A DNA stretch of 64,000 nt from positions 13,268,001 to 13,332,000 of the forward strand of contig NC_088314.1 in assembly GCF_910592395.1 (NCBI RefSeq), written 5' to 3'. The position numbers were made by a program, and so were the translations under genes. The notes beneath the pieces are model-generated. The model was not told where the DNA came from. It did no database searches and worked only from the letters and a program-made list of their open reading frames with translations. This DNA is from Lineus longissimus (Eukaryota > Nemertea > Pilidiophora > Heteronemertea > Lineidae). Below are positions 1-10,964 of this stretch, in pieces; position 1 is the stretch's first letter; each line of letters starts with the position of its first letter.

Positions 1-479
1 GAAACATTTATAACGGGTCACCGTCACTTATTATTGGACTTATAGCGCATTTACGGGGTTGCAACTATTATTCACAATGTGATCTTATTTCTGTTCCTGA
101 AAAGTTGTTTTCAGTGTATTTTCTCCTTGAAATCGATCACTTCAGGTACTATTACTGTGCATACCTAGCTAAATTAGTGTCTAGTTTCGTCTCTGATGAC
201 ATTTATTTCGTAAAAATCGCTGTTTTTTTCTAAAAAGGTGTTTTTGTGGTCATTTTGGCTGTTTATTTCGAGGGTACGGTAGGAGGTCATCGTTCACTCA
301 ATAACTCTTTTTAAAATGAAATAAAAGCGTTTTAAGATACATGATATGAATTGATATTAATATTCGTAAAGTGGGATTGTCGGTGGACGTTCATTGTTGA
401 ACAGTTGTGCTGGAATTACGAAAATATATCGATATCGTTGAGAGTTCATTCATCAGGGGCCTGCTCTCAATTTTCCTTA
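1..479. other. Intergenic, nothing recognised
   Basis: AT-rich sequence with no convincing exon, RNA gene or repeat. It may include a diverged outward extension of the inverted arm that starts near 480, but the similarity is too weak to bound. Confidence 0.4.
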
Positions 480-667
480 CAACGCCTCTAGCACTGGGCA
501 ATTGCCACCATCTTGAAAAGCAGTGCCGCGGATGGCTATCGCATCGCCACTACACATGAGAACACGATGGCTGCCCTGCGCTGCATTGATAGTTCGTAAT
601 AAATTCACATAAAAACACACCAGAAGATCTCCGATTTTACTGTAGTTTCATGAAAATAACACCACTT
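480..667. repeat. Left arm of imperfect inverted repeat
   Basis: Positions 639-667 are a perfect 29-bp inverse match of 3259-3287 (core TAGTTTCATGAAAATAACA). Further out, the segment near 491-520 with GCCACCATCTTG matches the reverse complement of 3387-3434 imperfectly. The arms are about 2.6 kb apart and enclose the pogo element, so they may be the ends of an older, larger element into which it inserted. No protein was found between the arms except that of the pogo element. Confidence 0.55.
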
Positions 668-958
668 CATTAACAGATGGTGTCGCCGCCCCTAACTCAT
701 AGGGTGGCGAACAGAGCTGTAGAGAAGGCCGATCATTGGCTGGGATTCCAGAGAGGGTTGTCCAGGCCTCATATCCAATATGCTTCAGTTTTGAGTCCAA
801 TCCTTATTGTTTGGGTTGTTGAAACCGATTCGTAGGTCTCCTTTGAATGGGATAATGGGATCGGGTCTTCGGCCATTGTACTGAGTGTCCCAGAACATTT
901 TCAACTAATCGTCATTGGTAGTGTAAAGGGTGTCCCAGTGCTAATGGCTGATAGTGTA

Positions 959-3039
959 CAGGGTGTCCATGAAAAAAGTCCAACTGACATATTGGCTTCT
1001 GCTGGTTTTAGGGACTGACCTGCCCTTTCAAAGTGAGGCACTGCTCAGGGAGGTAATGGAGCATGTCTTCGGGTCTTATCATCCCTTACCAGCTTCGGGC
1101 TTTCAAAGATACTTTGCAGTGCGAAATTGGTAAGAATGATAAGTTGTCCGTCACATATCTGGAGACAAAACCGAACATCCCTCTAAATGTACAGTCTTGT
1201 CCGAAGTGATCAGTGAAGGAATAAAAAAGAACGATGCAAATCCCGATTCAATTTTTTTTCAAAGCTAAAGATACACATTATTAGATTGTCCAGCTTTCAG
1301 AATCGTACCCACAATCATTCACAACACCCACAGTCAATTCAAGTCCATCACAATGTCCTCCTCGACTACATTCACGAACTCTGGTCCATCCACGGCAGTC
1401 TCCTCTTCTTCCTCCAAGATAGCATGTGGTCCAGCTTCGATTGGCCTTGGTTGAAACGATGCTTCAAATCAGTTGACGATAACGTCCTCATCAACACCAT
1501 CCCAGGCATCTCTGATGATGTTGGTCACGTCTCTCTCAGGCCGATGTGAGGGCAGTCTCCTCTTTCGTCCGTGTGGTCCTTCTTCCTCGATTTCCATTGT
1601 CGCCGTACGTGACATTTGAAGGACTTCATGACTGCAACGTCTAACGGTTGTACGAGGGATGTGCAACCAGCAGGTACGTAATCCAGGCTGCCTCTCATGT
1701 CGCGGACTCTCGTCCGGAAGTTCTCTGTCCGGTGGACCTGATAATGATCGACGATTAACAGGAACTGGTCGGTCTCGTTGTCGGTGATGTAGGGTGATAG
1801 GACTTCATCTAACCACTTGTGCGCCGTTTCCTCCCTCATCCAACCAGTTTCCGATAGGGTAATCTTTACATCTGCTGGTGGGTTGTCTTGGAGGGCTGCA
1901 AACACCCGGACGAAACCTCTTCTGGGGAAGGTGATGTGCGCCGGCAACTTTGCTCCAGAGGCTGCGATGCAGAGGGTGACGGTGCATCCCAACTTAGTAT
2001 TTGACCTGGATGATCAGACGTCTATGGCCTTCTCCCCCGTGGTGTTGGCCGTGTACATGGTTCTCATATCAAACAGGACAAAGGTTTGGTCCATGTTAAA
2101 GAAGAACCGCATCTGTATATCAAGACGATCGATGCTCCCAGTAACCGCATCTCGGAAGGTCTGGATCCTTGCAGCAGCATCAGCGGGGACGGTCGTTGTA
2201 TTCTTGGTCACCTTCCGTAGGGACACGTGGCGTCTCTTCATCAAGCACTCCACCCAGCCTATGGATGCGTTGAAATCCCATAGCTGAGGGCGACAATGCT
2301 GAATCCCTTCTCTGACATCTTGGGCTAACTCATTCCACTAGCTTTGCCACACTGCCAATGCCTTATCTTGAATGTCGAGAACGGAGACTGCGAGGCGATG
2401 CTCTCTCATCTGCTGCAGCCATTGGTAAAGCTGGTCCTCAACCTGTGGCCATAACGGATCACGGGGCTCCATCACCGTCTTCTTCCGGCCATGCCCTTCT
2501 TCTTGCTTCTGCTCGAGGTCCTCGAGATTCCACCTTCTAAACGTCTCACAGGGGATGTTATAGTAGGCGGCGAACTCTCTCATACTGCGCACCGTACCGT
2601 TCACCAGTGCCTCCTTCTGGTCTCTCAGGTAGGCAAGTTTTTCTGTCACGGTGTAGCGCCGGCGTCGTTTTCTCAGCAGCTCTACAGCATCCATTGTCGC
2701 ACAGGTTGTCTGCAATGTGGGTACCCTCAGTGGGGCTTCATTTATAGGCCTAAGAGGCCCTAGAATTCCTCAAGAAAACCACAAATCCTAGAAACTTCGA
2801 TTCTGTTTTCTCCCACGTAGGCCTAGGGAGTCTAAATAAAAAAAGAGGGTTGGAGAAAAACAGAGGATGAGCTCCTCGTTTTTCTTCGGAATTTCGTGAC
2901 TACTATCATTGCCTGAATATCACTTTGCTTTACTAATAAAGCATTTGTAGATTTTTCTTCAGAGTTTCAATAAGGACTTTTTTTGTTTTGGGGGGTTTGG
3001 GTCAATCTAAAAGGTGCTTCAGTTTTATGAGACAACCTG
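959..3039 (-). mobile_element. pogo/Tigger-like Tc1-mariner transposon
   Basis: A 2.1-kb element with imperfect terminal inverted repeats. The left end reads CAGGGTGTCCATG from 959 and the right end reads as CAGGTTGTCTCAT on the opposite strand at 3039. It is flanked by TA on both sides (957-958 and 3040-3041), the target duplication of the Tc1/mariner superfamily. It encodes one minus-strand transposase with two stop codons. A similar GGGTGTCCCAG motif at 928-938, just outside the left end, may be a relic of a related end. Confidence 0.8.
1525..2715 (-). pseudogene. pogo-family DDE transposase with two in-frame stops
   Basis: One reading frame of about 396 codons runs the whole length. The N-terminus carries a psq-like helix-turn-helix (EKLAYLRDQKEALVNGT, then FAAYYNIPCETFRRW), followed by a CENP-B-type helix-turn-helix (WPQVEDQLYQWLQQMREH). 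The DDE_1 core follows, with catalytic aspartates in FNMDQTF (about residue 209), LLIVDHYQVH (about 323) and VQPLDVAVMKSF (about 359), a DD35D spacing. The frame is broken only by TAG at 2338-2340 and TGA at 2014-2016, with no frameshift seen. Translation may begin at 2715 or at the internal MDAVELL near 2694. The stops imply a dead copy unless they are polymorphic. Confidence 0.88.
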
Positions 3040-3258
3040 TATAAACGGTCGGCGAGTGGCCTTACCATTTACGTCATTCCACATGCGCACTCATCGACCA
3101 GTAGGCCCACAACACTTCGAATCAATAGGGCTGCGGTAATAAGTGGTTTAGCGTAACCGTGACAGCTCGGCTGAGCCATCACAAGGGCCAGCGAAGTCAC
3201 TCATTGGTTACCTCTGGTGAATAGACTCGAGAGAAGAGGCCGGGCCTTGAATATCCCG

Positions 3259-3434
3259 AAGTGGTGTTATTTTCATGAAACTACAGTATTTACAAAGATC
3301 ATATTTTGTTATTTATTGATAAAACAAGCCATTTTACCACAGCAGGTGACACATATTAGGCCTGAATAAGACTTTAGAATTTGAAGTGGTGGTGACGATG
3401 CCGATATCCAAGATGGCGGAATTATACCAGTGGT
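3259..3434. repeat. Right arm of imperfect inverted repeat
   Basis: Inverse partner of 480-667: perfect over 29 bp at 3259-3287, then a diverged match around GCCATCTTGGATATCGG in reverse complement. It may extend to about 3900, but that similarity is patchy. Confidence 0.5.
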
Positions 3435-5159
3435 CAAATCTCATCTATTTTGGGTAATTGCATCATTATTTCTTTTTGTGATTGGTGATTTGTAAAATTG
3501 AGAATGATTGAAAAATCAGTATTTTTTCACCCAAAGGCATGAGTGAACATTTGATAAGTTTATTGTGATTTAATTGGTAATTTGGTCGACATTTTGACAA
3601 TTATATTTAGCAATATTTCGATAAATGCGGATCTGCTTCTTCCTCTTTTCGTAGTGACGGTGTTTCGATAACTCAGGTCAGTTTCACGGCAAAAATAAGT
3701 GGTAGTTTTGAAATTCGAATGTGCATTTATTGATGTAACGATAAAGTACATTTCCGAGAATAATAGTGAAAGTTTCAGAAGGTGTCGATTTTTGTAAAGT
3801 AGTGTATAGGCGATGGATTGGCTCAGCCATGTGCTCGTCGTGTCAGCGGGGCGCAAGCCGTCATGGGGGATGTAGGCCTACACTACAATGCACGTGATTA
3901 ATGGTTGATCATTCACTCTCGTTGACAGTGTATTATTGAAATATTTGATTGTGATGATGGTGTATTGTACTAGGCCTTGCATGCTCCCAACGTGTGGCAT
4001 ATTTCACATTGATACTACCAGTATCAATTACAAAAAAATAGATTGTGAGTAACAATAGGCCTACATTCTACAATCAATGCTACATGTCATGGGGGTGGGA
4101 ACGGGGAAGGGGGGGGGTAACTGTCTCGACGTCCCGTTAGGAAAAAAAGGCTTATCCCGTTTCCCAATACGCAATTTTAGCCGAATCGTGACGCAAAACA
4201 CGGCTTGTCTCGAATCCCGCTAAAATAAGGGTGTCTATCCCGAATCCCGACAGTTATTTTCGGCCCATCTCAGTGTCCCGAAAATACCCGTTCTCCCCCT
4301 CATACATAGTAGACCATATTGTCACATTGATGTTTTCTTTCATTACAGTTAGACTTCGAGATCTACATTTTCGACAAAGGCCTGGTGTAATATTACGTAC
4401 TTGATGAAGGTAATATTAATTTCTTCAAATTTGAAGCATGACGTTAATGGGGTACCAGCACACCTTCATTGATTGCTACGTGGCGCTGGTGGTAACTAAG
4501 ATATTGCATCGCTCATATCACTTGAAAAAAACATTTACCCTAGTTACGACCAAAGCTGCTTAGCAGAGGGCGATACCTCATCAGGGCGCCACAATCATAT
4601 CATTGGTGTGAAAGCATTTGTATGAAGTTTTTCAGTTCTCAATGTGTTCAAAACCTTAATTGTGAAATTGTGCACTTCGAATTCAAATTTACGTCACTAC
4701 GTTAGTTTGACATCCATTGATGTCACGGTAATTTCACTGTTATGCTGTGCTGCTTTCAGGTTTAATGACACGAATGAGTACAAGTACATTACATTTTTCG
4801 ACGAAGGCCTTCTGTAATTTCATACGCTTCTTACGGTTAGTATTAATTCATAATTTCTAGTAAAAAAGTTAATTTTGAAAGTGAAAAATATGTTACAATA
4901 CAATAGACCTGCAAATACCATATACGCAAGTTTTGAACAAATATCACACATACTCCCCAGTTGACTTGTGATGATATTGATAATGGTGGTGGTGGTGTTA
5001 TCATGTACATGGCTTCTAACGTAGTAAATGTTTTCTTTTCAGCAACATTCAATAGATTTATTTACTGTATTATCATTTCGACCAAGGCGAATTCGACACT
5101 TCAATTACACAAGGTTAGTAACTTTTGTTCACAAAATCCAAATGGAGGCAAATACAGAA
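3435..5159. other. Non-coding, short repeat traces
   Basis: No exon recognised. A motif close to CATTTTCGACAAAGGCC recurs near 4365, 4790 and 5075, hinting at an old tandem repeat. The patch at 4087-4302 (described separately) is C/G-run rich. Confidence 0.35.
4087..4302. repeat. Possible MITE with G/C-run ends
   Basis: The left edge GGGGGTGGGAACGGG is roughly mirrored by CCCGTTCTCCCCCTC at the right edge. The interior repeats CCGAATCCCG-like words. The inverted ends are imperfect and no target duplication is evident. Confidence 0.3.
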
Positions 5160-5710
5160 CAATCAAACTTAGTCATTCCAGTCAGTTACTGAAGCACAGT
5201 GAAAACTGTCGGGAGCAGTGCAACTGATGGCATGTCAAACTTCCAGTGACTGTCCCTGTCCATATATTTCAAGACAGTACAAATCTTGTAATCATTTTGT
5301 TTATGCAATGTACGTTATTATGTATCATTTCAGCATAATCAAACTTAGTCATTCCAGTCAGTTACTGAAGCACAGCGAAAACTGTCTGAATTAGTGCTGC
5401 TGATGGCATGTAATTACTCTGCTACCACTACCAGTGACAGTCAATGTCCATATATTTTCAAGTGTGCGAAATTAGTACTCGTCTACTTCTTAGTGTTATT
5501 TGAATGCAATGTATGTTATAAAAATATTTTTTCAACACTATATCAACATTCTCATTCCTGTCAGTTTCTGAAAATCAGCTAAAGCAATCGCTACCAATGC
5601 AGCTGATAACAGCAATTCTTTTTGTTCCCAATGCCCATCCATGACAATATATTTCACGCATGTGACAATCATGTAATCATCCTGTTTTTTGTGTTCTATT
5701 CATGCAATAA
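5160..5710. repeat. Tandem repeat, about 175-205 bp unit, three copies
   Basis: Units begin near 5164, 5338 and 5541 with ATCAAACTTAGTCATTCCAG or a diverged version. Each continues through CAGTTACTGAAG, TGATGGCATG and CCATATATTTCA. Copies 1 and 2 are close; copy 3 is diverged. Confidence 0.7.
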
Positions 5711-5896
5711 ATAAATTCAGTATTTTCAAATCATTGGTGCTACAAAACTATTCTCATTATAGATTATTCATATTTTATAAAATGCTGTCATGTCAAATTT
5801 TGTGTCCTATAAATCATTATGAAGTCGGCATTTTATATACAACTTTTGTACTCCTCCTAAATAAACATACAAATCTTGTTTTATGTAAACTTTGTA

Positions 5897-6090
5897 TATG
5901 TGACCCGTCACAGCAAAACCAGGCGCATGTCGCTCTGAGCTTGGCAGGTTGAGACGGACTGTTTGTTCATTTATCTATTGTCTGCCTTTTGTAAAATATG
6001 AGCACATCAATTTCTTCCATTATCTCCTGGTGTCATTTAAGCTCATCTTCTGTGCGACATGTACCTGGTTTTGCTGTGACGGGTCACATA
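5897..6090. mobile_element. MITE with 34-bp terminal inverted repeats
   Basis: About 190 bp. The ends TATGTGACCCGTCACAGC and its near-exact inverse extend over some 34 bp with few mismatches and include a flanking TA, as in mariner-like MITEs. The interior is non-coding. Confidence 0.75.
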
Positions 6091-6775
6091 TTCTATAGAT
6101 ATACAACACTCTAATGTCACAATGCCTCTCTCACTCGCTTTTATATAGCAAGATGTATGAATAAACATGACACACCAACTATGTACAAAATTGCTAACAA
6201 ACTGCACCATTTGTCAGTACACCACATGAAATACAGAGATATGTCTTAATTCTAATCTTTCATTAGCGACACCATTTCTTACCCGAGTGCCTCCTTCATT
6301 CATACATCTTGTACTTTAACTCAAGATACCCATCTTTGAATATTTTTAGTATACCAAGTACTACAATGGCAATGTATTGAAGTCATGTTCTTGTAGTGTT
6401 ATTGGCTTTCTATTATCTTGTCAAAATACCACTTGGTTCTCGCAAAATCTCAATAAAAACAAATGCTATTGCATGTATTGCATATTCTAACAGCTATCCA
6501 CTGTATCGATTTATCCATCATCTGTACTATTTGTCACAAAAATGTTATATTATGTAAATCATATTTCATTACATAATGCACACTGCCAATTACTGCTGAA
6601 CCATTCATATGTCATTTAAATAAATAATTTTCAACTTTTTAAAACCGTCTTATAGTACTGTTCTTGTCACTTAGCTGAACCAATTGCTCTATAGCATGAC
6701 ATTTCCAGAAATGCCCCAGGGACTGACAAGTGCTGTTTTAACAGAGAGGTGTCCTATAAAACTGAGAAGTCGAGT
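6091..6775. other. Non-coding, nothing recognised
   Basis: AT-rich sequence without a supported exon, RNA gene or repeat. Confidence 0.4.
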
Positions 6776-7436
6776 TGAATGGAAACAACCAATTTGGAAC
6801 CAAAAACTACTGTCCTTATTAAAGAGGTTGTCCTCAATAGAAAGGTGTCCACAAAAAGTAGGTCCACTGTATATGAAAGTACAAACCCTGGTACATGTAG
6901 TGACATCATCTACTCCTCGATGTGGACACCTGCAAATGCAGCGACAATGTCACATCAGTTATTTAATTCATCGTCCTTTGTGCAGATGGCACCACCCATC
7001 AAGCATGTTGGTGACGAATAGTGTCGCAGCATTTCGTCACAGAGCTTACACGAAAATGCACTGTCATTCATTCAGCCATAAGTGTAAGACTGTAGGGTTG
7101 TTTCCAACCAAAACATGTTCGAAATGTGTCAAGCATTCGGAACACCCAAAGACTGATTAGAGAAGTCAAAATTTAATGGAAACAACCAATTTGGGACCAA
7201 AACTAGTGTCCTTATTTGAAAGGTTGTCTTTAATAGAGAGGTGTCTACTAACGGAGGTTCCACTGTATATAATGTAGGAACCCTGGTTGTGACATTGTCC
7301 ACTCCTCCAGCAGCGCACAACCAAATCCACAACAATGTCACACCAGTTATTTAGTTCATCATGCTTTGCGCTAGATGGCACCAACTGTCAGGCATGTTGG
7401 TGAATATGGAAGATAAGTGTCCCTGCATTTGGTCTC
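6776..7436. repeat. Two-copy tandem repeat, about 400-bp unit
   Basis: The phrase GGAAACAACCAATTTGG occurs at 6780 and again at 7178. It is followed in both copies by the same order of motifs: GTCCTTATT, GAGGTTGTC or AAGGTTGTC, AGGTGTC, CCACTGTATA, CACCAGTTATTTA-like and GGCATGTTGGTGA-like. Identity is roughly 75 percent by eye. The CCACTGTATA edge resembles a common invertebrate repeat terminus. Short open frames here are byproducts. Confidence 0.7.
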
Positions 7437-9128
7437 AAACCCAGGTTGTGACGTTGTCCTCAGGCTGTTCATTCATATCTTTGGAATAGGTTGGCCAAGC
7501 CTCATGGTAGAGTTTGCTAGTAAATTTCGTCTTGGTGTTTTGAATGGTTGACACATTCTCAACTTGTCAATTCTTGACAACTTGTCAATTCTTGACAGGA
7601 AACAACCTTATGGCTGAATAAATGGTCCTGGTCTCCAGTCATCTGCAGCCATTAGGGTATTCATTCTTTTGCTGGCTGCTTCATTCTCTGCTAGTTGAAA
7701 ATGGGTCATCCTAAACATCATCCACAAGGATTTTAGTCATTGATTGCAATAAATTGTTATGATCATAAATTCACAAACATCATTAGACTACCTGTGATAG
7801 ATGCCGATTGTTTCAAATAGTTGCCACATTTCGAACTTTTCATAGCTGGCATAACGCTGCAGTCCTACACTTACATGAATGCATGAAACTCTCTCCATCA
7901 AATCGTGTGCCGTAAACTGCCATAGCCAATACAATCGCCAGCCCCCCACGACAATTTTACTTCCTTTTGCTTACCAGATAAGAAAGACTGTATAGCTGAT
8001 TACTATATATATTAGAACCTTGTAGGTCAACACTGCTGAATACTACATACCTATTTATGATCACCAATCTTCTCCCACTCTTTCTTCTTACCGAATGTGT
8101 CCACACTGCACTTATGGTCATTGTACTTTCATCTTATGTAAAATGTAACTTTTTACACGGTTTCAATAAACGATTTGTAATTTGTAATTTGTAAATTATA
8201 AATTTCACTAATAATTTGACGCCGCCAATTCCACTGGTCTTCGAAATACGTAAGCTACACTGTTGACGACTATGACACTCCTCACAAACCACATTGTGAA
8301 TCAGACGCCGATAGGCTTGTTTTGCTCTATAGTGTCACCAGGAAAGAAAAGCATGCGACCTAACGCCGATCTATTTGTATAAAGTGATAATTGGAAGGTA
8401 TATAGTAGGAAATATCAATAAAATAATCATTCCATGTCGTCTTTTGAGGGCATTTTTGATTGTAAAAAATATATGTGTACGTCACCGTAGTCTCTGCAAT
8501 GAAAATTTTATCAGAGAAGTCTCGCGCAAGTAGAAGTTCTTTACCTATTAGTTCTTCACTTATTAGTCTCAACGTCTGGCGCAAAGCCAGACGTTTTCCA
8601 TTACCATTTCACTACGATTTTTGACAAGAAGGAGCAGTGCGCGAGATATGCTAGTGAGCAGACTTCCCTCGCTTGAGTTTCTGAAGAATGTTCCATATCG
8701 CGCAAAGCTCATCACTGCCGATTATGACAGGCGTGCAACGGTAGGTATCTGCTCCCCAACTTCCACCCTATATACGGTACAATAAGTTACCATTTGATGG
8801 GAATGAGACAATGCCCTCACTGTGTATGGAGTCATAGGGATAAGAAGACATTATTCATTAGTGTTGGTACAAGTGATTTTGCCCAAAAAGCATGCGCATT
8901 CAAAAAACAAAATATGCAAGGTATCACAGACATGACCATGACGACGTGCAGAAAGTGCACTGGCCAGTGCATACCCTATGGCTATGTACTAGTAAACATG
9001 GTAAACAAGAACAACATCATTATTCATCGGCAGTTCATTTTACTCCGAGCTTTTCCTGAAACATATAGGCATGATGATTAGGCAGGAATTATAGTAGGGT
9101 AAAATAGAGTAAAAATAATGACTACATC
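7437..9128. other. Non-coding; small hairpin and simple repeat
   Basis: No gene recognised. A TTTGTAA-type simple repeat at about 8176-8205 follows CAATAAA and could be a retroposon tail. A perfect 10-bp hairpin with a 5-nt loop lies at 8571-8595. Confidence 0.35.
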
Positions 9129-9303
9129 CATGTAGCGAAACGACTCCACCCATGTAGCGAAACGTCCTCCATGTAGCGAAACGACCATACCCATCATGTA
9201 GCGAAACGACTCCACCCATGTAGCGAAACGACCTACCATGTAGCGAAACGACCGCCACATGTAGCGAAACGACTTGTAGCGAACTGGCAATGTAGCGAAA
9301 CAG
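9129..9303. repeat. Minisatellite with core ATGTAGCGAAACGAC, nine copies
   Basis: Nine copies of a TGTAGCGAAACG core, two of them degenerate, are separated by variable spacers of 4-12 bp (period 17-26). The core is far better conserved than the spacers, unlike a simple slippage array. Open frames on the minus strand (repeated SFRYMG-like peptides) come from this repetition. Confidence 0.85.
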
Positions 9304-9800
9304 CCTGATACCGGCCTACCATGTACCATGACCAATAACAGCACTAGATCATGTAGATGTCAACAAGTTCACATGAACCGTATAATCCCGCATGGCGCAT
9401 GTGTCTAAACCAAAGCCCCAAAATCACTTGTTTTGGTCTATTTCACTTGTGTTTCCCCCGTCTCCCAGTCCATAATACATTTACACTTTACAATCCCCGA
9501 TCATGGCCCAACAAAAGGTCATCGGTTGACTAAAGGAACACAACTGTTCAATGGATTTATAGTTGAATGCGATCAAACTACGTCTTTTCAATCGTGGATT
9601 GTAAATTTAACCCCATGGGCCTAGGGAAGGCCCTATGACAATACTTTCGACACAGTTATTATCTCCGCTGCCTCCACCATGTTACACGCAGTGCTCACTG
9701 CTGATTCTAAAATGCGCCACCTAGTCAAAACAGGACATACGTTCTTCTAGGAATAGATCTCTTTCCAATATTTCGTCATTCCACTATCGTCATCGGTTTA
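9304..9800. other. Non-coding, nothing recognised
   Basis: Between two arrays; no exon or repeat supported. Confidence 0.35.
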
Positions 9801-10574
9801 TGCCTGTTTCGCCTATTCCTGTTTCGCCTATTCCTGTTTCGCCTACAAAATTCCTGTTTCGCCTATTCCTGTTTCGCCTATTCCTGTTTCGCTTACTTTC
9901 CAGTACCCCTGCAATAAATCGACTCTCCCACGGGGAACCTTAGGGATGCATGTCCATTTTATGGGGAAAATGTGAGGTGACAATTGGATGATGTTAACGA
10001 TGTGATGACAATTTGACTAATCAAATGCCATCAACTTTGTTATGCCATGACCGTTTTGAAAGAGTCACCTTGAAAGCGGGGACAGTCCGGGACTTATTTG
10101 ACCATATGACCATAGGACCATACTGACACACAGTAAAAACTAATAGATTAAGTAGAGTAAAGCAGTCGTTTATTTTATGAAAACTGAATTCATGAGTTTT
10201 TGATAAAAATACATAATATTGTACATTCTCATAATTATTTGATCAAAATCAGCTGTAAAACCCATGTCATAATATACATGTAGGTACAGCACATATAAAG
10301 TCAAACAAGGTGGAAAATACATATCATGATATTATGTCAGACAAGGTAACTGATGGCATCAACGTAACTCATTATGTCCCTCTCTCCATTGACGTATTGT
10401 TTCAATGCGTACATATGTGGCTCTCCTCGGGTTTGGTCGGTCAGTAAGGGACGGTTCATATTCCTACGTCTGTGGGGAGGTTAGCCATACATTTGAATAG
10501 GCGAAACAGGAATTAGGCGAAACAGGAATAGGCGAAACAGGAATAGGCGGAACAGGAATAGGCGAAACAGGAAT
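9801..10574. mobile_element. Foldback-like element with tandem-repeat inverted ends
   Basis: The left end (9801-9896) holds six copies of the 15-bp word TTCCTGTTTCGCCTA. The right end (10498-10574) holds five copies of its reverse complement. About 600 bp of non-coding DNA lies between. Inverted ends built from short tandem repeats are the hallmark of foldback elements. No transposase and no clear target duplication were seen. Confidence 0.6.
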
Positions 10575-10576
10575 AC

Positions 10577-10690
10577 ACCTCGTCATCACCTCATGATACT
10601 TTCATTGACATTACAGGCACACATCCACAGAGCACTCTTCAAATCATCTACACAGTGGTTATCCAACTAGGATTATAAAGGTAATTTCTT
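10577..10690. repeat. Dispersed repeat, copy 1
   Basis: About 110 bp sharing CATCACCTCATGATACTTTC, TTGACATTACAGGCACACAT and TATAAAGGTAATT-like words in the same order with 13152-13262. Confidence 0.6.
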
Positions 10691-10930
10691 AGCCCCGCAC
10701 AGTGGGTTTCAGTCTTGATAAAGGGGCACTATTGCTAGCAGCTAGGTAGGCAAGATAAAGTTAGACGAAGTAGCCGATAGGGGTCTCTCACCCCTCAAAA
10801 TCCGTCACAACTATTCAAGCTTGTACAATGAATACATGCAGCGCTGACTCTAACAAGACCCAATGGGAATGTCCCACAGTCATCTGTCAAAACCAAGACC
10901 TATGTTGTAGTATGATCTCTTGCCAATATT

Positions 10931-10964
10931 TAGACCATATCCACAACTCCGTGGATATGGTCTA
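10931..10964. repeat. Perfect hairpin, 14-bp stem
   Basis: TAGACCATATCCAC, a 6-nt loop, then the exact inverse. It has no gene context. Confidence 0.7.

Noticed and set aside
8571-8595. 10-bp perfect hairpin
   Set aside because: It is too short to support a structured RNA or element without context.
9129-9303. CRISPR-like array
   Set aside because: Repeats are about 12 bp with spacers under 13 bp and the DNA is eukaryotic.
9040-9344. Minus-strand frames with repeated SFRYMG peptides
   Set aside because: They are translations of the GTAGCGAAAC array.
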